DNA of 64,000 bases, taken from the NCBI RefSeq assembly GCF_021513155.1, contig NZ_CP090983.1, positions 310,001-374,000 on the forward strand, written 5' to 3'. A program made the translations under genes and the position numbers. Below the pieces are notes generated by a model, which made no database searches, had not been told where the DNA came from, and saw nothing but the letters and a program-made list of their open reading frames with translations. Within the stretch, counting starts at the first letter, position 1. Every line of letters begins with the position of its first letter. The DNA comes from Jeotgalibaca sp. MA1X17-3. Its GTDB lineage: Bacteria > Bacillota > Bacilli > Lactobacillales > Aerococcaceae. This document shows positions 37,540 through 46,344 of the stretch, in pieces.

Positions 37540-37547
37540 CACGAAAC

Positions 37548-37588
37548 AAAAAGGGACTGGAACGACGGATCGTTTCAGTCCCTTTTTT
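37548..37588 (+). terminator. Intrinsic terminator
   Basis: Stem aaaaagggactgg with tcagtccctttttt, plus inner aacga/tcgtt pairs, ends in T. It closes the 36581-37539 transcript. Confidence 0.88.
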
Positions 37589-37771
37589 AAGGAGTTGTTC
37601 TTTACTTGGAGGAGTAAAGATAAAAAAGATTGTTTGTGATTGGCTTACCCTTATAGTACTAATGAGGTATGAAGAAAATATGAATAGTTTGTTATATAAT
37701 TAAGAAAAGTTTTTATGTACTCGCGAACGTAGTAACATTCATTATTTTAATAATATATTTGGAGGGGTAGT

Positions 37772-38197
37772 ATGAAAATCGCATTAATTGCTCACGATAG
37801 AAAAAAAGATTTAATGATTCAATTATGTACAGCGTATCAAGCTATATTGGAAAAACATCAACTTTTTGCTACTGGTACTACCGGTTTACGAATTAAAGAA
37901 GCTACCGGACTAGATGTTCATCGCTTCAAATCGGGTCCACTCGGAGGAGATCAACAAATAGGAGCACTTGTTTCCGAAAATGAAATAGATATTGTAATAT
38001 TTTTGCGTGATCCACTGGCAGCAATGCCGCATGAGCCGGACGTAACAGCTTTAATTAGGCTAAGTGATGTGTATGAAATCCCGTTGGCAACAAATATCGG
38101 GACAGCAGAAGTATTGTTGCGTGGACTGGATGCAGGACATGTAGATTGGCGAGAATTTTATCATGTAGACGGAGATCATTCTTTACTACTAGATTAA
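37772..38197 (+). CDS. mgsA: Methylglyoxal synthase
   Basis: MgsA converts dihydroxyacetone phosphate to methylglyoxal, a bypass of lower glycolysis under phosphate limitation or sugar-phosphate stress. The 141-residue protein shows IALIAHDRKKDLM, the phosphate-binding ATGTTG, SGPLGGDQQIGA and FLRDPL with the catalytic Asp, all canonical. Ribosome binding site ggagggg. Single-gene transcript. Confidence 0.96.
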   Translation: MKIALIAHDRKKDLMIQLCTAYQAILEKHQLFATGTTGLRIKEATGLDVHRFKSGPLGGDQQIGALVSENEIDIVIFLRDPLAAMPHEPDVTALIRLSDVYEIPLATNIGTAEVLLRGLDAGHVDWREFYHVDGDHSLLLD

Positions 38198-38198
38198 T

Positions 38199-38256
38199 CA
38201 TAAAAATAGGAACAGACCGGAGCTTATCAGCTCTCGTGTCTGTTCCTATTTTTATG
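38199..38256. terminator. Bidirectional intrinsic terminator
   Basis: Arms cataaaaataggaacagac and gtctgttcctatttttatg are fully complementary, with an inner gagct/agctc helix. It ends mgsA and could also end the convergent met operon. Confidence 0.88.
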
Positions 38257-38362
38257 ATTTAAAATGTCTATTATGTAAATTTACGTAGGTTTTCTGTGTA
38301 GAGGAATCTCCTTTCATCTATGTCCCTTTTATATGTCTAAAAATCAATCATGTCCATAAAAA

Positions 38363-39187
38363 TTACCAAACTGGAATTTGGGAACCTTTTGAAATTTCTT
38401 GGATAACATCAGCTGTTCCTTCAGATTGAAAATATTCAACAATGGTTAAATAAATTTCATTTTCTACATCTTCTGAACGCGCTGCGATAACGTTATAATA
38501 AGGAGTTGATTCTTCTGTTACCGGCTCTAAGAATACAGCATCTTCTGAGGGAATAAATCCAGCATCTACAGCCATTCCGCTATTGATTACAGAAGCATCC
38601 ACATCTTGAAGAGCACGAGCAGTCTGACTAGAATCTAACTCAGTGATGATTAAGTTTAAAGGATTGTCAGTAATATCTTTTAGACCAGGTAATAAACCTG
38701 CTTCTTCATTTAAAGTGAGCAACCCTGCAGTCTGTAAAAGACGTAAAGCACGACCGCCATTTGAAGGGTCATTAGGAATTGCGATTTCTGCTCCTTCTTT
38801 TACTTCAGAAATATCAGAAATTTTTTCAGAATAAATTCCTAACGGAGCCATTACCGTATATCCAATAGAAGTAAGATCAGAATCTGTATCTGTATTGAAA
38901 TTATCTAAAAAGATTTGAGTTTGGAAAGCATTCAAGTCAACTTCTCCACTTGCCAGGGCAGTATTTGGAGTTGCGTAATCAGTAAATTTAATTAATGTTA
39001 CTTCAATATTTTCATTTTCTTTTAATTGGTCAATCGTATAATCCCAAGGCTCGTTTCCTTCGCCTACTACACCAACCGTTACTTTTACAGGTTCTTCTTT
39101 CGTAGCACTCTCTGTTGTTGATCCACAGGCTGCTAAAAAGAAGGATGAAGCAAGTACCATTCCAGTAAATAACTTTGATTTTCTCAT
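38363..39187 (-). CDS. MetQ/NlpA-family lipoprotein, methionine ABC transporter (second copy)
   Basis: The 274-residue lipoprotein has a signal peptide ending in SSFFLAACG (lipobox, lipidated Cys). The mature domain is of the NlpA family, with VGVVGEGNEPWDYT, the DLNAFQTQIFLDNF motif and IPNDPSNGGRALRLLQ. It binds methionine outside the membrane for MetNI. Start ATG 39187 follows gggagg. It is a paralogue of the next gene upstream and the last gene of the operon. Confidence 0.93.
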   Translation of the reverse strand: MRKSKLFTGMVLASSFFLAACGSTTESATKEEPVKVTVGVVGEGNEPWDYTIDQLKENENIEVTLIKFTDYATPNTALASGEVDLNAFQTQIFLDNFNTDTDSDLTSIGYTVMAPLGIYSEKISDISEVKEGAEIAIPNDPSNGGRALRLLQTAGLLTLNEEAGLLPGLKDITDNPLNLIITELDSSQTARALQDVDASVINSGMAVDAGFIPSEDAVFLEPVTEESTPYYNVIAARSEDVENEIYLTIVEYFQSEGTADVIQEISKGSQIPVW

Positions 39188-39277
39188 AATCTTTCCTCCC
39201 ATATTTCTAAATTTTGTATACATAGATATTTTAGAAGTGCTGCAACACTTCTAAAACCCTTTTTTGTTAATTTAAAA

Positions 39278-40102
39278 TTACTCCCAAGCAGGAACATCGT
39301 TTCCTTTTGAAATTTCATCTAGTAAATCAGCAGTTTCCTGAGTTTGATATTCTTCTACCACTGTTTTGTATATATCATTGTCTTTGTCTTCAACACGAGC
39401 TGCGATTACATTTTTATAAATTTCAGATACATCAGAAATACTATCTGTATCTAGGTATAAAGCATCTTCTTTTGGATTTAATCCAGAGTCAGTAGCATAG
39501 TTTGTATTAATGATAGCCGCATCCACGTCTTGAAGAGAGCGCGCAATCTGAGCCGCATCTAATTCAACAAATTTTAAATTTTTGGGATTTTCAGTGATAT
39601 CATTTACAGTTGGATTTGTTCCTTTAGATTCGTCTAGTGTAATTAAATCCAATGCTTGTAGCAACAGCAATCCACGTCCCCCATTGGTTACATCATTAGG
39701 TAAAGCAATTTCTGCACCATCTGATAATTCGTTATAGTCTTCTATACGATCAGAGTACAGTCCTAATGGAGATACATAAGTGAATCCGATTGGAGTGATC
39801 TCGCCATCATTACTGGTATTAAAATCTTCTAAATAAGCAACATGTTGAAATGCATTTAAATCCAAACTCCCATCAGCTAAGGCTAGATTAACTTGTGGAT
39901 AATCAGAAAAAGTTTCAATAGTTAAGTCGATATTTTTATCCTCTAAACGTTTTTTAACATCTTTCCAGACATCTACTTCTACTTCACTCACTACACCAAC
40001 GGATACTTTTGTTGCTTCATCTGCTGTTGTTGAACTTCCACAAGCTGCTAAAAATAGGGAACAAGCTGCTACAAGAGTTACATATACATTTTTCTTTTTC
40101 AT
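39278..40102 (-). CDS. metQ: MetQ/NlpA-family lipoprotein, methionine ABC transporter (first copy)
   Basis: This 274-residue lipoprotein has the lipobox ACSLFLAACG and the same NlpA-family body (VGVVSEVEVDVWKDV, DLNAFQHVAYLEDF, LPNDVTNGGRGLLLLQ). Start ATG 40102 follows ggagg. It lies 35 bases after the permease gene and 90 bases before the second copy. The two copies have the same length but diverge at many positions, so they may bind different ligands, for example the two methionine enantiomers or a dipeptide. Confidence 0.94.
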   Translation of the reverse strand: MKKKNVYVTLVAACSLFLAACGSSTTADEATKVSVGVVSEVEVDVWKDVKKRLEDKNIDLTIETFSDYPQVNLALADGSLDLNAFQHVAYLEDFNTSNDGEITPIGFTYVSPLGLYSDRIEDYNELSDGAEIALPNDVTNGGRGLLLLQALDLITLDESKGTNPTVNDITENPKNLKFVELDAAQIARSLQDVDAAIINTNYATDSGLNPKEDALYLDTDSISDVSEIYKNVIAARVEDKDNDIYKTVVEEYQTQETADLLDEISKGNDVPAWE

Positions 40103-40137
40103 GGTTGATTCCTCCAAAAGTTTTTTGTTTTATTTGT

Positions 40138-40815
40138 TTAATGAGTTACTTTTTTAATAAGAGCATTTCCAAGCGCTTGACTAGCAAAAACAATGATTAA
40201 AATTAAAATGGTGGCAACAAAAGTGACATCTCCTTGGTAACGATTGTATCCTCTCGAGATAGCAAGATTTCCTAAACCTCCACCACCAATGGCACCTGCC
40301 ATAGCAGTGAGACCGATTAAGTTAATGATGGTTACGGCTGAGACACGAATGATAGAGGCCAAGCCTTCTTTTAAATAAACTCGGAAGATAATATCCATCT
40401 TACTCGTTCCCATCGCTTGTGCAGCCTCTACGATTCCAGCATCCACTTCTAATAAGGCATTTTGAATTTGACGTGCATAGAAAGGAATGGTGGTAACTAC
40501 TAAAGGCACAATAGAAGCAGTTGTCCCGATTGCTTTCCCCACGACTAGACGGGTAAAAGGATAAATCAACGCAACCAAGATAATGAAAGGTAGCGATCGG
40601 AACACATTAACCAATTTATCTAAAAAGTTATAAAGGAGTGGTTTAGGGGTGAGTCCATTTTTATCTGTAATAAGAAGAATTACACCTAGAATGATCCCCA
40701 ATATTCCTGCAATAATGGCTGAGATAATGGTCATGTATAAAGTTTCTCCGGTACTAATCCAAACTTCATCCCAAATACCGGAAACGTTAGGTAAGAGACT
40801 ATTAATAAGTTCCAT
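40138..40815 (-). CDS. metI: Methionine ABC transporter permease
   Basis: The 225-residue permease has five membrane helices and the inner-membrane coupling loop VEAAQAMGTSKMDIIF, the EAA motif for the MetN ATPase. It follows metN by only five bases, with the usual MetI end GYNRYQGDVTF. Part of the T-box-controlled metN-metI-metQ-metQ operon. Confidence 0.95.
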   Translation of the reverse strand: MELINSLLPNVSGIWDEVWISTGETLYMTIISAIIAGILGIILGVILLITDKNGLTPKPLLYNFLDKLVNVFRSLPFIILVALIYPFTRLVVGKAIGTTASIVPLVVTTIPFYARQIQNALLEVDAGIVEAAQAMGTSKMDIIFRVYLKEGLASIIRVSAVTIINLIGLTAMAGAIGGGGLGNLAISRGYNRYQGDVTFVATILILIIVFASQALGNALIKKVTH

Positions 40816-40820
40816 TATAT

Positions 40821-41891
40821 TTATTCACGTTCCTTTCTTTTACTATTTTCTACATATTCATTAGAAATGATGTTTACAGTAACGTTTTGATCTTGTAAGA
40901 ATCGAATAGATTCTGCTATTTGAGATGGATTACCCGATAGCATCAATAAAAGAGTTCCTACTGGAGTATCTTGTAGAATTTCTACATTTCCAAATAAGAT
41001 ATTTCCCTGAACAGAAAAGGAGTTACTTAATGTAGAAATAAGAGGTTCTCCTGTAGAGCCACCTACAAAAGAAAGTTTGACCAAGACGTCATCATCTTGA
41101 AGGTTCAACAGAGTAGGATGAGACAGAACGGTTTCGATTCCTTTATCCACATGAGTTGCTGTATTAATAAAGTCTTTTGTTAATTGGTTTTGTGGATTTG
41201 TGAAAATATCTAATAGAGTTCCTTTTTCAATGACATAACCATCTTCCATAACCGCTACCTTGTTGCAGATTTCTTTTACCACTTGCATTTCGTGGGTAAT
41301 AATGACAATAGTTAAGTTTAATTGTTTATTCAATTTTTTTAATAAATCTAGAATAGAAGAGGTTGTTTTGGGATCTAATGCGCTAGTTGCTTCATCGCAA
41401 AGTAAAATTTCAGGATCATTTGCTAAGGAACGAGCAATCGCGACACGTTGTTTTTGTCCTCCTGATAATTGCGAAGGATACGAGAACGCTTTGTCTTCTA
41501 AGCCAACTAATTCTAATAATTCTAAAACTTTTTTAGAGATTTCTGTCTTTTTTAAACGAGATCGCTTCAAAGGAAAAGCAACATTATCAAAAATAGTTCG
41601 AGAGTCCATCAAGTTAAAGTGTTGGAAAATCATTCCAATCTTTTTGCGAGCTTCTCGTAATTCCTCTTCACTCATATTTGTTAGTACTTGGTTATGTACG
41701 ATTACTTCGCCAGATGTAGGAGGTTGTAATAAGTTAATCGTACGGACTAAAGTACTTTTTCCTGCACCACTGTAACCGACAATTCCATACACATCTCCTG
41801 GGTCTACTTGGAGAGAGACGTCTTGTACCGCTCTCACATCTTTATTTTGCTCACTTTTAAAAGTGACAGAGATATCTTTTAATTCAATCAT
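40821..41891 (-). CDS. metN: Methionine ABC transporter ATP-binding protein
   Basis: This 356-residue ATPase shows Walker A GYSGAGKST (about residues 38-46), Q-loop IFQHFNLM, signature LSGGQKQRVAIARSL, Walker B ILLCDEATSALDP, and a C-terminal NIL (methionine-sensing) domain from about residue 270. The NIL domain, which gives trans-inhibition by methionine, marks it as MetN and not a general amino-acid ATPase. First gene of the operon, with aggagg before the ATG. Confidence 0.96.
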   Translation of the reverse strand: MIELKDISVTFKSEQNKDVRAVQDVSLQVDPGDVYGIVGYSGAGKSTLVRTINLLQPPTSGEVIVHNQVLTNMSEEELREARKKIGMIFQHFNLMDSRTIFDNVAFPLKRSRLKKTEISKKVLELLELVGLEDKAFSYPSQLSGGQKQRVAIARSLANDPEILLCDEATSALDPKTTSSILDLLKKLNKQLNLTIVIITHEMQVVKEICNKVAVMEDGYVIEKGTLLDIFTNPQNQLTKDFINTATHVDKGIETVLSHPTLLNLQDDDVLVKLSFVGGSTGEPLISTLSNSFSVQGNILFGNVEILQDTPVGTLLLMLSGNPSQIAESIRFLQDQNVTVNIISNEYVENSKRKERE

Positions 41892-41911
41892 TCATTTATT
41901 CCTCCTTTGCT

Positions 41912-42230
41912 ACTATAAAAAAACAAAAACCTCGTCCTTTCAACACAAATATACTTGTGCTGAAAGGACGAGGATTAAATTTAATCTCGTGTTACCACCT
42001 TTTTTTACAAAAGCATTACTGCTTCTGCCTCAATCAGTGCCTCCATCAATTGCAATGGATGATACTGTGACACTATAACGGGTGTTCCCGTCTTATCCTA
42101 AAGATAACCATTCGGATAAGCCACTCAGAGACCATCTTCCAACACTTTTCCTTGCTTGCTCTCACCTAACCAAGCTCTCTTTAAAAGGAATGCATGATGT
42201 ACTCTTCTCTTCATCGTGTTCTTTGATGTG
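41912..42230 (-). promoter_or_regulatory. T-box leader, probably methionine-specific
   Basis: On the minus strand the conserved T-box aggtggtaacacgag lies at 42000-41986, followed by a terminator hairpin at 41973-41930 and a T run. Upstream, gagagcttggttaggtgagagc and ggaagatggtctctgagtgg match Stem I landmarks. A candidate specifier codon ATG is at 42135-42133, consistent with the downstream methionine transporter. Uncharged tRNA(Met) binding would favour the antiterminator. Confidence 0.88.
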
Positions 42231-42233
42231 CTT

Positions 42234-42262
42234 ACTATAACCAATTTCTCATTCTCTGTCAA
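42234..42262 (-). promoter_or_regulatory. Promoter of the T-box/met operon
   Basis: On the minus strand TTGACA (42262-42257) and TATAGT (42239-42234) have a 17-base spacer, a near-consensus sigma-A promoter directly before the T-box leader. Confidence 0.85.
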
Positions 42263-42437
42263 CTGAAAATGTAAAATAAAATAAAATTAAAATAAGGTGA
42301 GGAAAAAAGAAGGGCAAGCAATATTTTTCTTTTCAAAAGAGAATAGGCTTGTTAGAATGGGTAACAAACAAAGAGAACGTTCTCATTGTTTTTTCATGAT
42401 AAATAGATTTCTATTAAGAAAGTAGGTGGATGAAAGA

Positions 42438-42905
42438 ATGGAACAAACAAAGATACGAATAGCAGAACGAAAAGATGCACCGCTTATTTTTTCATTCATA
42501 AAAGATTTAGCCCACTATGAAAAGATGGAGAATGAAATGGTAGCTACAGTGGGAGATATAGAAGCTTCTATTTTTGATAGAAAAGAAGCGGAAGTGCTTC
42601 TCTTGGAATATCAGGGTAATGCAATTGGATTTGCATTGTTTTTCCATAATTACTCTACTTTTTTAGGAAAAGCAGGATTATATTTAGAAGATTTATTTGT
42701 AAATCCAGAATATCGAGGAAATGGATATGGGAAAATGTTATTCCAAAGAGTCGTTGCGATTGCCAAAGAGCGTGGTGCTGGTCGAATGGAGTGGACTTGT
42801 CTAGATTGGAATAAGCCAAGTATTGACTTTTACCATTCTCAAGGAGCAGTTCCGTTGGATCAATGGACTACCTATCGTTTATCAGAAGAAGTTTTGCAGA
42901 AATAA
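42438..42905 (+). CDS. GNAT-family N-acetyltransferase, diamine acetyltransferase-like
   Basis: The 155-residue protein has the GNAT acetyl-CoA loop VNPEYRGNGYGKMLFQ and the C-terminal LDWNKPSIDFYHSQGA characteristic of the spermidine/spermine acetyltransferase (SSAT-like) branch. Start ATG 42438 with aggtgg eight bases before; an upstream GTG lies in that site. Substrate not proven. Single gene between the T-box region and folT. Confidence 0.86.
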   Translation: MEQTKIRIAERKDAPLIFSFIKDLAHYEKMENEMVATVGDIEASIFDRKEAEVLLLEYQGNAIGFALFFHNYSTFLGKAGLYLEDLFVNPEYRGNGYGKMLFQRVVAIAKERGAGRMEWTCLDWNKPSIDFYHSQGAVPLDQWTTYRLSEEVLQK

Positions 42906-42976
42906 GAAATAGTAGTTGTAATAAAAAAGGATTGGTCGTAAAATGACTGATGATCCCACAATAGGGAAATAAAAAC

Positions 42977-43114
42977 AGAGTAGAGGACAAAGCGTTAAGT
43001 GTCGAAGGTAGGGAATGAAGTCTTCGAACGAAAAATGGAATACTATAGTAGGTATATCTATTTGCGGTTTTGTACTCGCATTCGCTGCTAATGAGAAATC
43101 ATTGTGGCGGCTCT
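42977..43114 (+). promoter_or_regulatory. Tetrahydrofolate (THF) riboswitch
   Basis: The segment gagtag...gcgttaagtgtc with gggaatgaag and tcgaacgaa matches the conserved core of the folT-type THF riboswitch (gcgttaagtg, gggatg, acgaa). The 3' part, atcattgtggcggctct, resembles the 3' strand of the motif. Closing arms agag (42977) and ctct (43111) pair, ending three bases before the aaggag of folT, so ligand binding would hide the ribosome binding site. One of the helices, P2, is poorly conserved, hence some doubt. Confidence 0.75.
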
Positions 43115-43131
43115 ATAAGGAGTTGCTGTAA

Positions 43132-43677
43132 ATGGAACAACGCAAGACTTATTCATTCAAAGCAAAAGATATTGCAGTTATTGGCCTCATGATTGCATTG
43201 AAGGTTATTTTGACACGTTTTTTGGCAATTGAAACTCAATTTGTCCGAATCGGTTTCAATTTTATACCTAGTGTTTTGCTGGCAATCATGTACGGACCAT
43301 GGGTAGGAGCAACTTCTGGAGCACTAGCTGACTTATTAGGATTCTTCTTGTTTCCAAAAGGATTTCCTTATTATCCTGGATATACTCTTTCTGCTGCAAT
43401 CGGTCCGATGATTTATGGACTCATCCTCTACCGAAAAAAGTTAACACTAGGAAGAATAATCGCAGCATGTTTGGCTGTTACGGTATTGGTCAATGTAGGA
43501 ATGAACTCATTATGGCTTCGTATTCTATATGATCAAGCTTTTTGGGGAATGTTACCAATCCGTTTAGTTAAAAATATTATTTCTCTTCCCATTGAAACAG
43601 GAATTTTATACTGGATCACTGGAAATAAATCAATCCAACGTGTTTTAAAAGATTATTCAATTAAATGGACACATTAA
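43132..43677 (+). CDS. folT: Folate-specific ECF transporter S component
   Basis: The 181-residue membrane protein has about six helices. It belongs to the ECF S-component group: AVIGLMIALKVILTRFLAIE, RIGFNFIPSVLLAIMYGPW, and GALADLLGFFLFPKG. These fit FolT, which takes up folate together with the EcfA/A'/T module encoded elsewhere. The THF riboswitch candidate directly upstream supports the assignment. Ribosome binding site aaggag. Confidence 0.9.
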   Translation: MEQRKTYSFKAKDIAVIGLMIALKVILTRFLAIETQFVRIGFNFIPSVLLAIMYGPWVGATSGALADLLGFFLFPKGFPYYPGYTLSAAIGPMIYGLILYRKKLTLGRIIAACLAVTVLVNVGMNSLWLRILYDQAFWGMLPIRLVKNIISLPIETGILYWITGNKSIQRVLKDYSIKWTH

Positions 43678-43707
43678 CTAGTTTTTAATAAAAAGGAGAG
43701 CGTTTGA

Positions 43708-43866
43708 ATGGCTAATACAAAAATGGAACAAATGAAAAAACTAATAGAAGCTAAAAAGAATAAGGGTTCACAACAAAGTTCGGCAGATCATGGACCCAGT
43801 AAAGTAAACGGAACGAGTAGTAAAGGTTTTAAAAATACAAAGAAATCTGGGTCATTAAATAAATAA
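43708..43866 (+). CDS. Small basic protein, function unknown
   Basis: A 52-residue reading frame starts at ATG 43708 after aaaaggagag. It is rich in Lys, Gly, Ser and Asn (KMEQMKKLIEAKKNKG at the N-terminus, GTSSKGFKNTKKSG further on), with no hydrophobic segment. The good ribosome binding site, coding-like composition and following terminator support a real gene. I do not recognise a family. Confidence 0.6.
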   Translation: MANTKMEQMKKLIEAKKNKGSQQSSADHGPSKVNGTSSKGFKNTKKSGSLNK

Positions 43867-43876
43867 AAAAATTAGG

Positions 43877-43926
43877 AATAACAGTTTTTCTATTCAGATT
43901 GCGAATGGAATGACTGTTATTTTTTT
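43877..43926 (+). terminator. Intrinsic terminator
   Basis: Arms aataacagt and actgttatt with an inner tattc/gaatg helix, followed by T6. It ends the folT/small-protein transcript. Confidence 0.8.
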
Positions 43927-44029
43927 ATAGGTATATGGTACTATTTGTATATCAAATATGGATTATAACGACTAGCATAAGAGAAATATAGGTAAGATTG
44001 TTATTTATTTTTTAGAGGAGGGTTATAGG

Positions 44030-44686
44030 GTGGTTGATTCTACTATTACTTTTATCATGATTCCAATAATAGGAGCTATGATAATTTTTGGAGCAGGTTT
44101 TATAAGAAATAAATTTTACAAACCAAAGTATGAAGGAAAAGTTCAAAAGCCTGGCAAGTTAGAAGGTTGTATTTTGAAATTACTTATACTTGTCGAGCTC
44201 ATTTTAGTGGGTCTTGTAGCTGTGGGGGTTTTTGCTAGGGAGCCTGATATTATTACGATAAGTGGAGTGTTAGCACTTTTTATTTTAGTTATTATGATGA
44301 TTTTAAAATATGCGACGGATACATCCTATCAAGAAAACAATGAGTATTTCATTTTAAAAATTAGAAAAAAAGAGTATCAAGTTTTCTATGAAAATATTAT
44401 TGATTGGCGTCCTGCTTTTAAAGAAATAGCTCTTCTTGATCCATCTAGACTAGATGGAAAATATATAAATGTGAATATAAAACTTTTTAAACCAGAAATA
44501 TTGCTACGAAAACTGTCAGATATGACTTTTGATGGTAAGTTTTACAATCCAGATGAAATGTATAAAGAAGACCCTTATAGAAAAAATCAAATCGTCAACT
44601 ATTTGGTAAATAATTATTATGGATATCTAATAGAAGATTATAAAAAACGAATGGAAAATACTTTTGATAATGAGCGAAAGAACTAA
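44030..44686 (+). CDS. Membrane protein of unknown function
   Basis: The 218-residue protein has one N-terminal helix (IIGAMIIFGAGFI) and two more near residues 47-90, followed by a soluble, charged C-terminal half (YFILKIRKKEYQVFYENI). No family recognised. GTG start after agaggaggg. A TTG-started frame of the next gene overlaps its end. AT content is higher than in the housekeeping neighbours, hinting at an accessory region (44000-46130). Confidence 0.6.
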   Translation: MVDSTITFIMIPIIGAMIIFGAGFIRNKFYKPKYEGKVQKPGKLEGCILKLLILVELILVGLVAVGVFAREPDIITISGVLALFILVIMMILKYATDTSYQENNEYFILKIRKKEYQVFYENIIDWRPAFKEIALLDPSRLDGKYINVNIKLFKPEILLRKLSDMTFDGKFYNPDEMYKEDPYRKNQIVNYLVNNYYGYLIEDYKKRMENTFDNERKN

Positions 44687-44705
44687 AGGAGATTTAATTA
44701 ATAAA

Positions 44706-45173
44706 ATGAATACTGTTTATATGAAAGATATTGATGATACCAATGAATCTACAGTAAGAAATATAAGAATAAAACCTGGACAAGAGAAATATATTGAATC
44801 AGTAGATGAATGTCTAGCAGAAGCTAAAGAAATTCAGGAGTTTCATCCAGTAGCTATATGCAGTGAAGAAGACATTGTTGGTTTTGCTATGTATGGTTCT
44901 TTCGGTCCCGATAAAGATACTTGGATTGATCGAATTATGATAGATGAAAAATTTCAAGGAAAAGGTTTAGGAAGAAAGGCAATGTTAAATCTTATTGATA
45001 TTGTCCAAAAAGAATATGATATAAATGAGATATACTTGAGTATTATTGAAGGAAATGAAGCGGCTCAACATTTATACAATAGCATTGGATTTGTGTTTAC
45101 AAATGAAAAAGATCCAAATGGAGAACTGATATTTAAATATACGGTTAATAAACGTAGAACATTTGTAGACTGA
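44706..45173 (+). CDS. GNAT-family N-acetyltransferase (spermidine/spermine type)
   Basis: About 155 residues with the GNAT core: IDRIMIDEKFQGKGLGRKAM (acetyl-CoA binding) and EGNEAAQHLYNSIGFVFTNE. Resembles Bacillus BltD/PaiA-like polyamine acetyltransferases. The start is uncertain: ATG 44706 is 14 bases after aaaggag, while ATG 44670 in frame overlaps the previous gene and has no clear site. Substrate unproven. Confidence 0.8.
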   Translation: MNTVYMKDIDDTNESTVRNIRIKPGQEKYIESVDECLAEAKEIQEFHPVAICSEEDIVGFAMYGSFGPDKDTWIDRIMIDEKFQGKGLGRKAMLNLIDIVQKEYDINEIYLSIIEGNEAAQHLYNSIGFVFTNEKDPNGELIFKYTVNKRRTFVD

Positions 45174-45243
45174 GTTGTACGTACTGAAATTTTAAAGAGA
45201 AGCCATAGAAAAATCAAATAAGTGTGCAATGAAAAAGGAGTCA

Positions 45244-45756
45244 ATGGTATTGGAAAAATTAAAAGGGAATGAAAGGAAAGTTACTACTGGACTATTGATC
45301 ATATATTTATTAGTAATCACATGGATTATCGTATTCAAAATGACATTTTCCTTTAAAGAACTGCCTCATTTTAGGAATGTTAATGTAATTCCTTTCGCTG
45401 GTTCTGCTGTTATAAACAATCAAATTGATTTCGTTGAAATTATAGGAAATGTACTTATTTTTTTTCCATTCGGACTTTATCTAAGTATGTTGAAGCCGAA
45501 TTGGTCTTTTCTTAAAAAAGTTATCCCTATAGCAGCGGTAAGTTTGTTTTTTGAAGCAATCCAATTTATATTTTCGATTGGTGGAACAGATATAACAGAT
45601 TTAATGGGAAATACTCTAGGCGGAGTTACTGGAATAGGAATTTATTACATGCTTTGTAAATTATTTAAAGAAAAAACAGATAGGAGAATAAATGTTTTTG
45701 CTTCTATAGGAACAACGTTTGTCATCATTTTACTTATAGTATTCGTAAAGACATGA
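45244..45756 (+). CDS. VanZ-family membrane protein
   Basis: The 170-residue protein has four hydrophobic helices and VanZ-domain motifs: NVNVIPF near residue 45, GNVLIFFPFGLYLS, EAIQFIFSIGGTDITDLMGNTLGG. VanZ homologues contribute low-level resistance to some lipoglycopeptides, though the wider family is not tied to resistance. Start is ATG 45244 or TTG 45250, both after aaaaaggag. Confidence 0.88.
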   Translation: MVLEKLKGNERKVTTGLLIIYLLVITWIIVFKMTFSFKELPHFRNVNVIPFAGSAVINNQIDFVEIIGNVLIFFPFGLYLSMLKPNWSFLKKVIPIAAVSLFFEAIQFIFSIGGTDITDLMGNTLGGVTGIGIYYMLCKLFKEKTDRRINVFASIGTTFVIILLIVFVKT

Positions 45757-45790
45757 ATATTCATAATTAAAATTTGTGAGGTGTTGTTAA

Positions 45791-46129
45791 GTGATCCATC
45801 AGATGGGTTTGTATGGTGAATATTTTCATGCCATAAAAATAGGGAAAAAAACGATAGAAGTCCGCTTGAATGATGAAAAAAGAAGAAAAATAAAAGTTGG
45901 AGATTTTATAGAACTTTTAAAAGTTCCCCAAAAAGATGAAATTTTAAAAGTACAGGTAATCGATTTAAAAAAATATAATACCTTTGAAGCGATGTACAAT
46001 GATATTTCTTTTAAATATTTTGATTGTGAAGGCTGGACAATGAAAGAGATGGTAGAGGAGACATATAAAATATATTCCCCAAAACAAGAAAAGAAATGGG
46101 GAGCATTAGCAATTACCATTGCATATTAA
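45791..46129 (+). CDS. ASCH-domain protein
   Basis: The 112-residue protein fits the ASCH (PUA-like) fold: HAIKIGKKTIEVRLNDEKRR holds the E-x-R motif and IKVGDFIEL follows, then WGALAITI at the end. The domain is thought to bind RNA; the biological role is open. GTG start with gaggtg before it. Follows the VanZ gene by 34 bases. Confidence 0.85.
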   Translation: MIHQMGLYGEYFHAIKIGKKTIEVRLNDEKRRKIKVGDFIELLKVPQKDEILKVQVIDLKKYNTFEAMYNDISFKYFDCEGWTMKEMVEETYKIYSPKQEKKWGALAITIAY

Positions 46130-46185
46130 AGAGGGCGGGACAGAAGGCTTTGATTCTGTATTTAAGAAAATCGCTAAGAAATAGG

Positions 46186-46220
46186 AAAGGGCTGGGACGT
46201 ATGTCTCAGCCCTTTTTTTT
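46186..46220 (+). terminator. Intrinsic terminator
   Basis: Stem aaagggctgggac/gtctcagcccttt followed by T8. Confidence 0.9.
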
Positions 46221-46344
46221 ATGGTATTAGTTGACAATAAAATCGTAGTGATATAGAGTAAAGCTATAGATATATGAATGGAAATTCATATGTAAACCGT
46301 AATCATTCCGAATTCAAAAATAATCATTAAGAAAGGTGATACAA

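Noticed and set aside
41260..41775. 171-codon frame opposite metN
   Set aside because: Antisense shadow of a well-supported ATPase gene.
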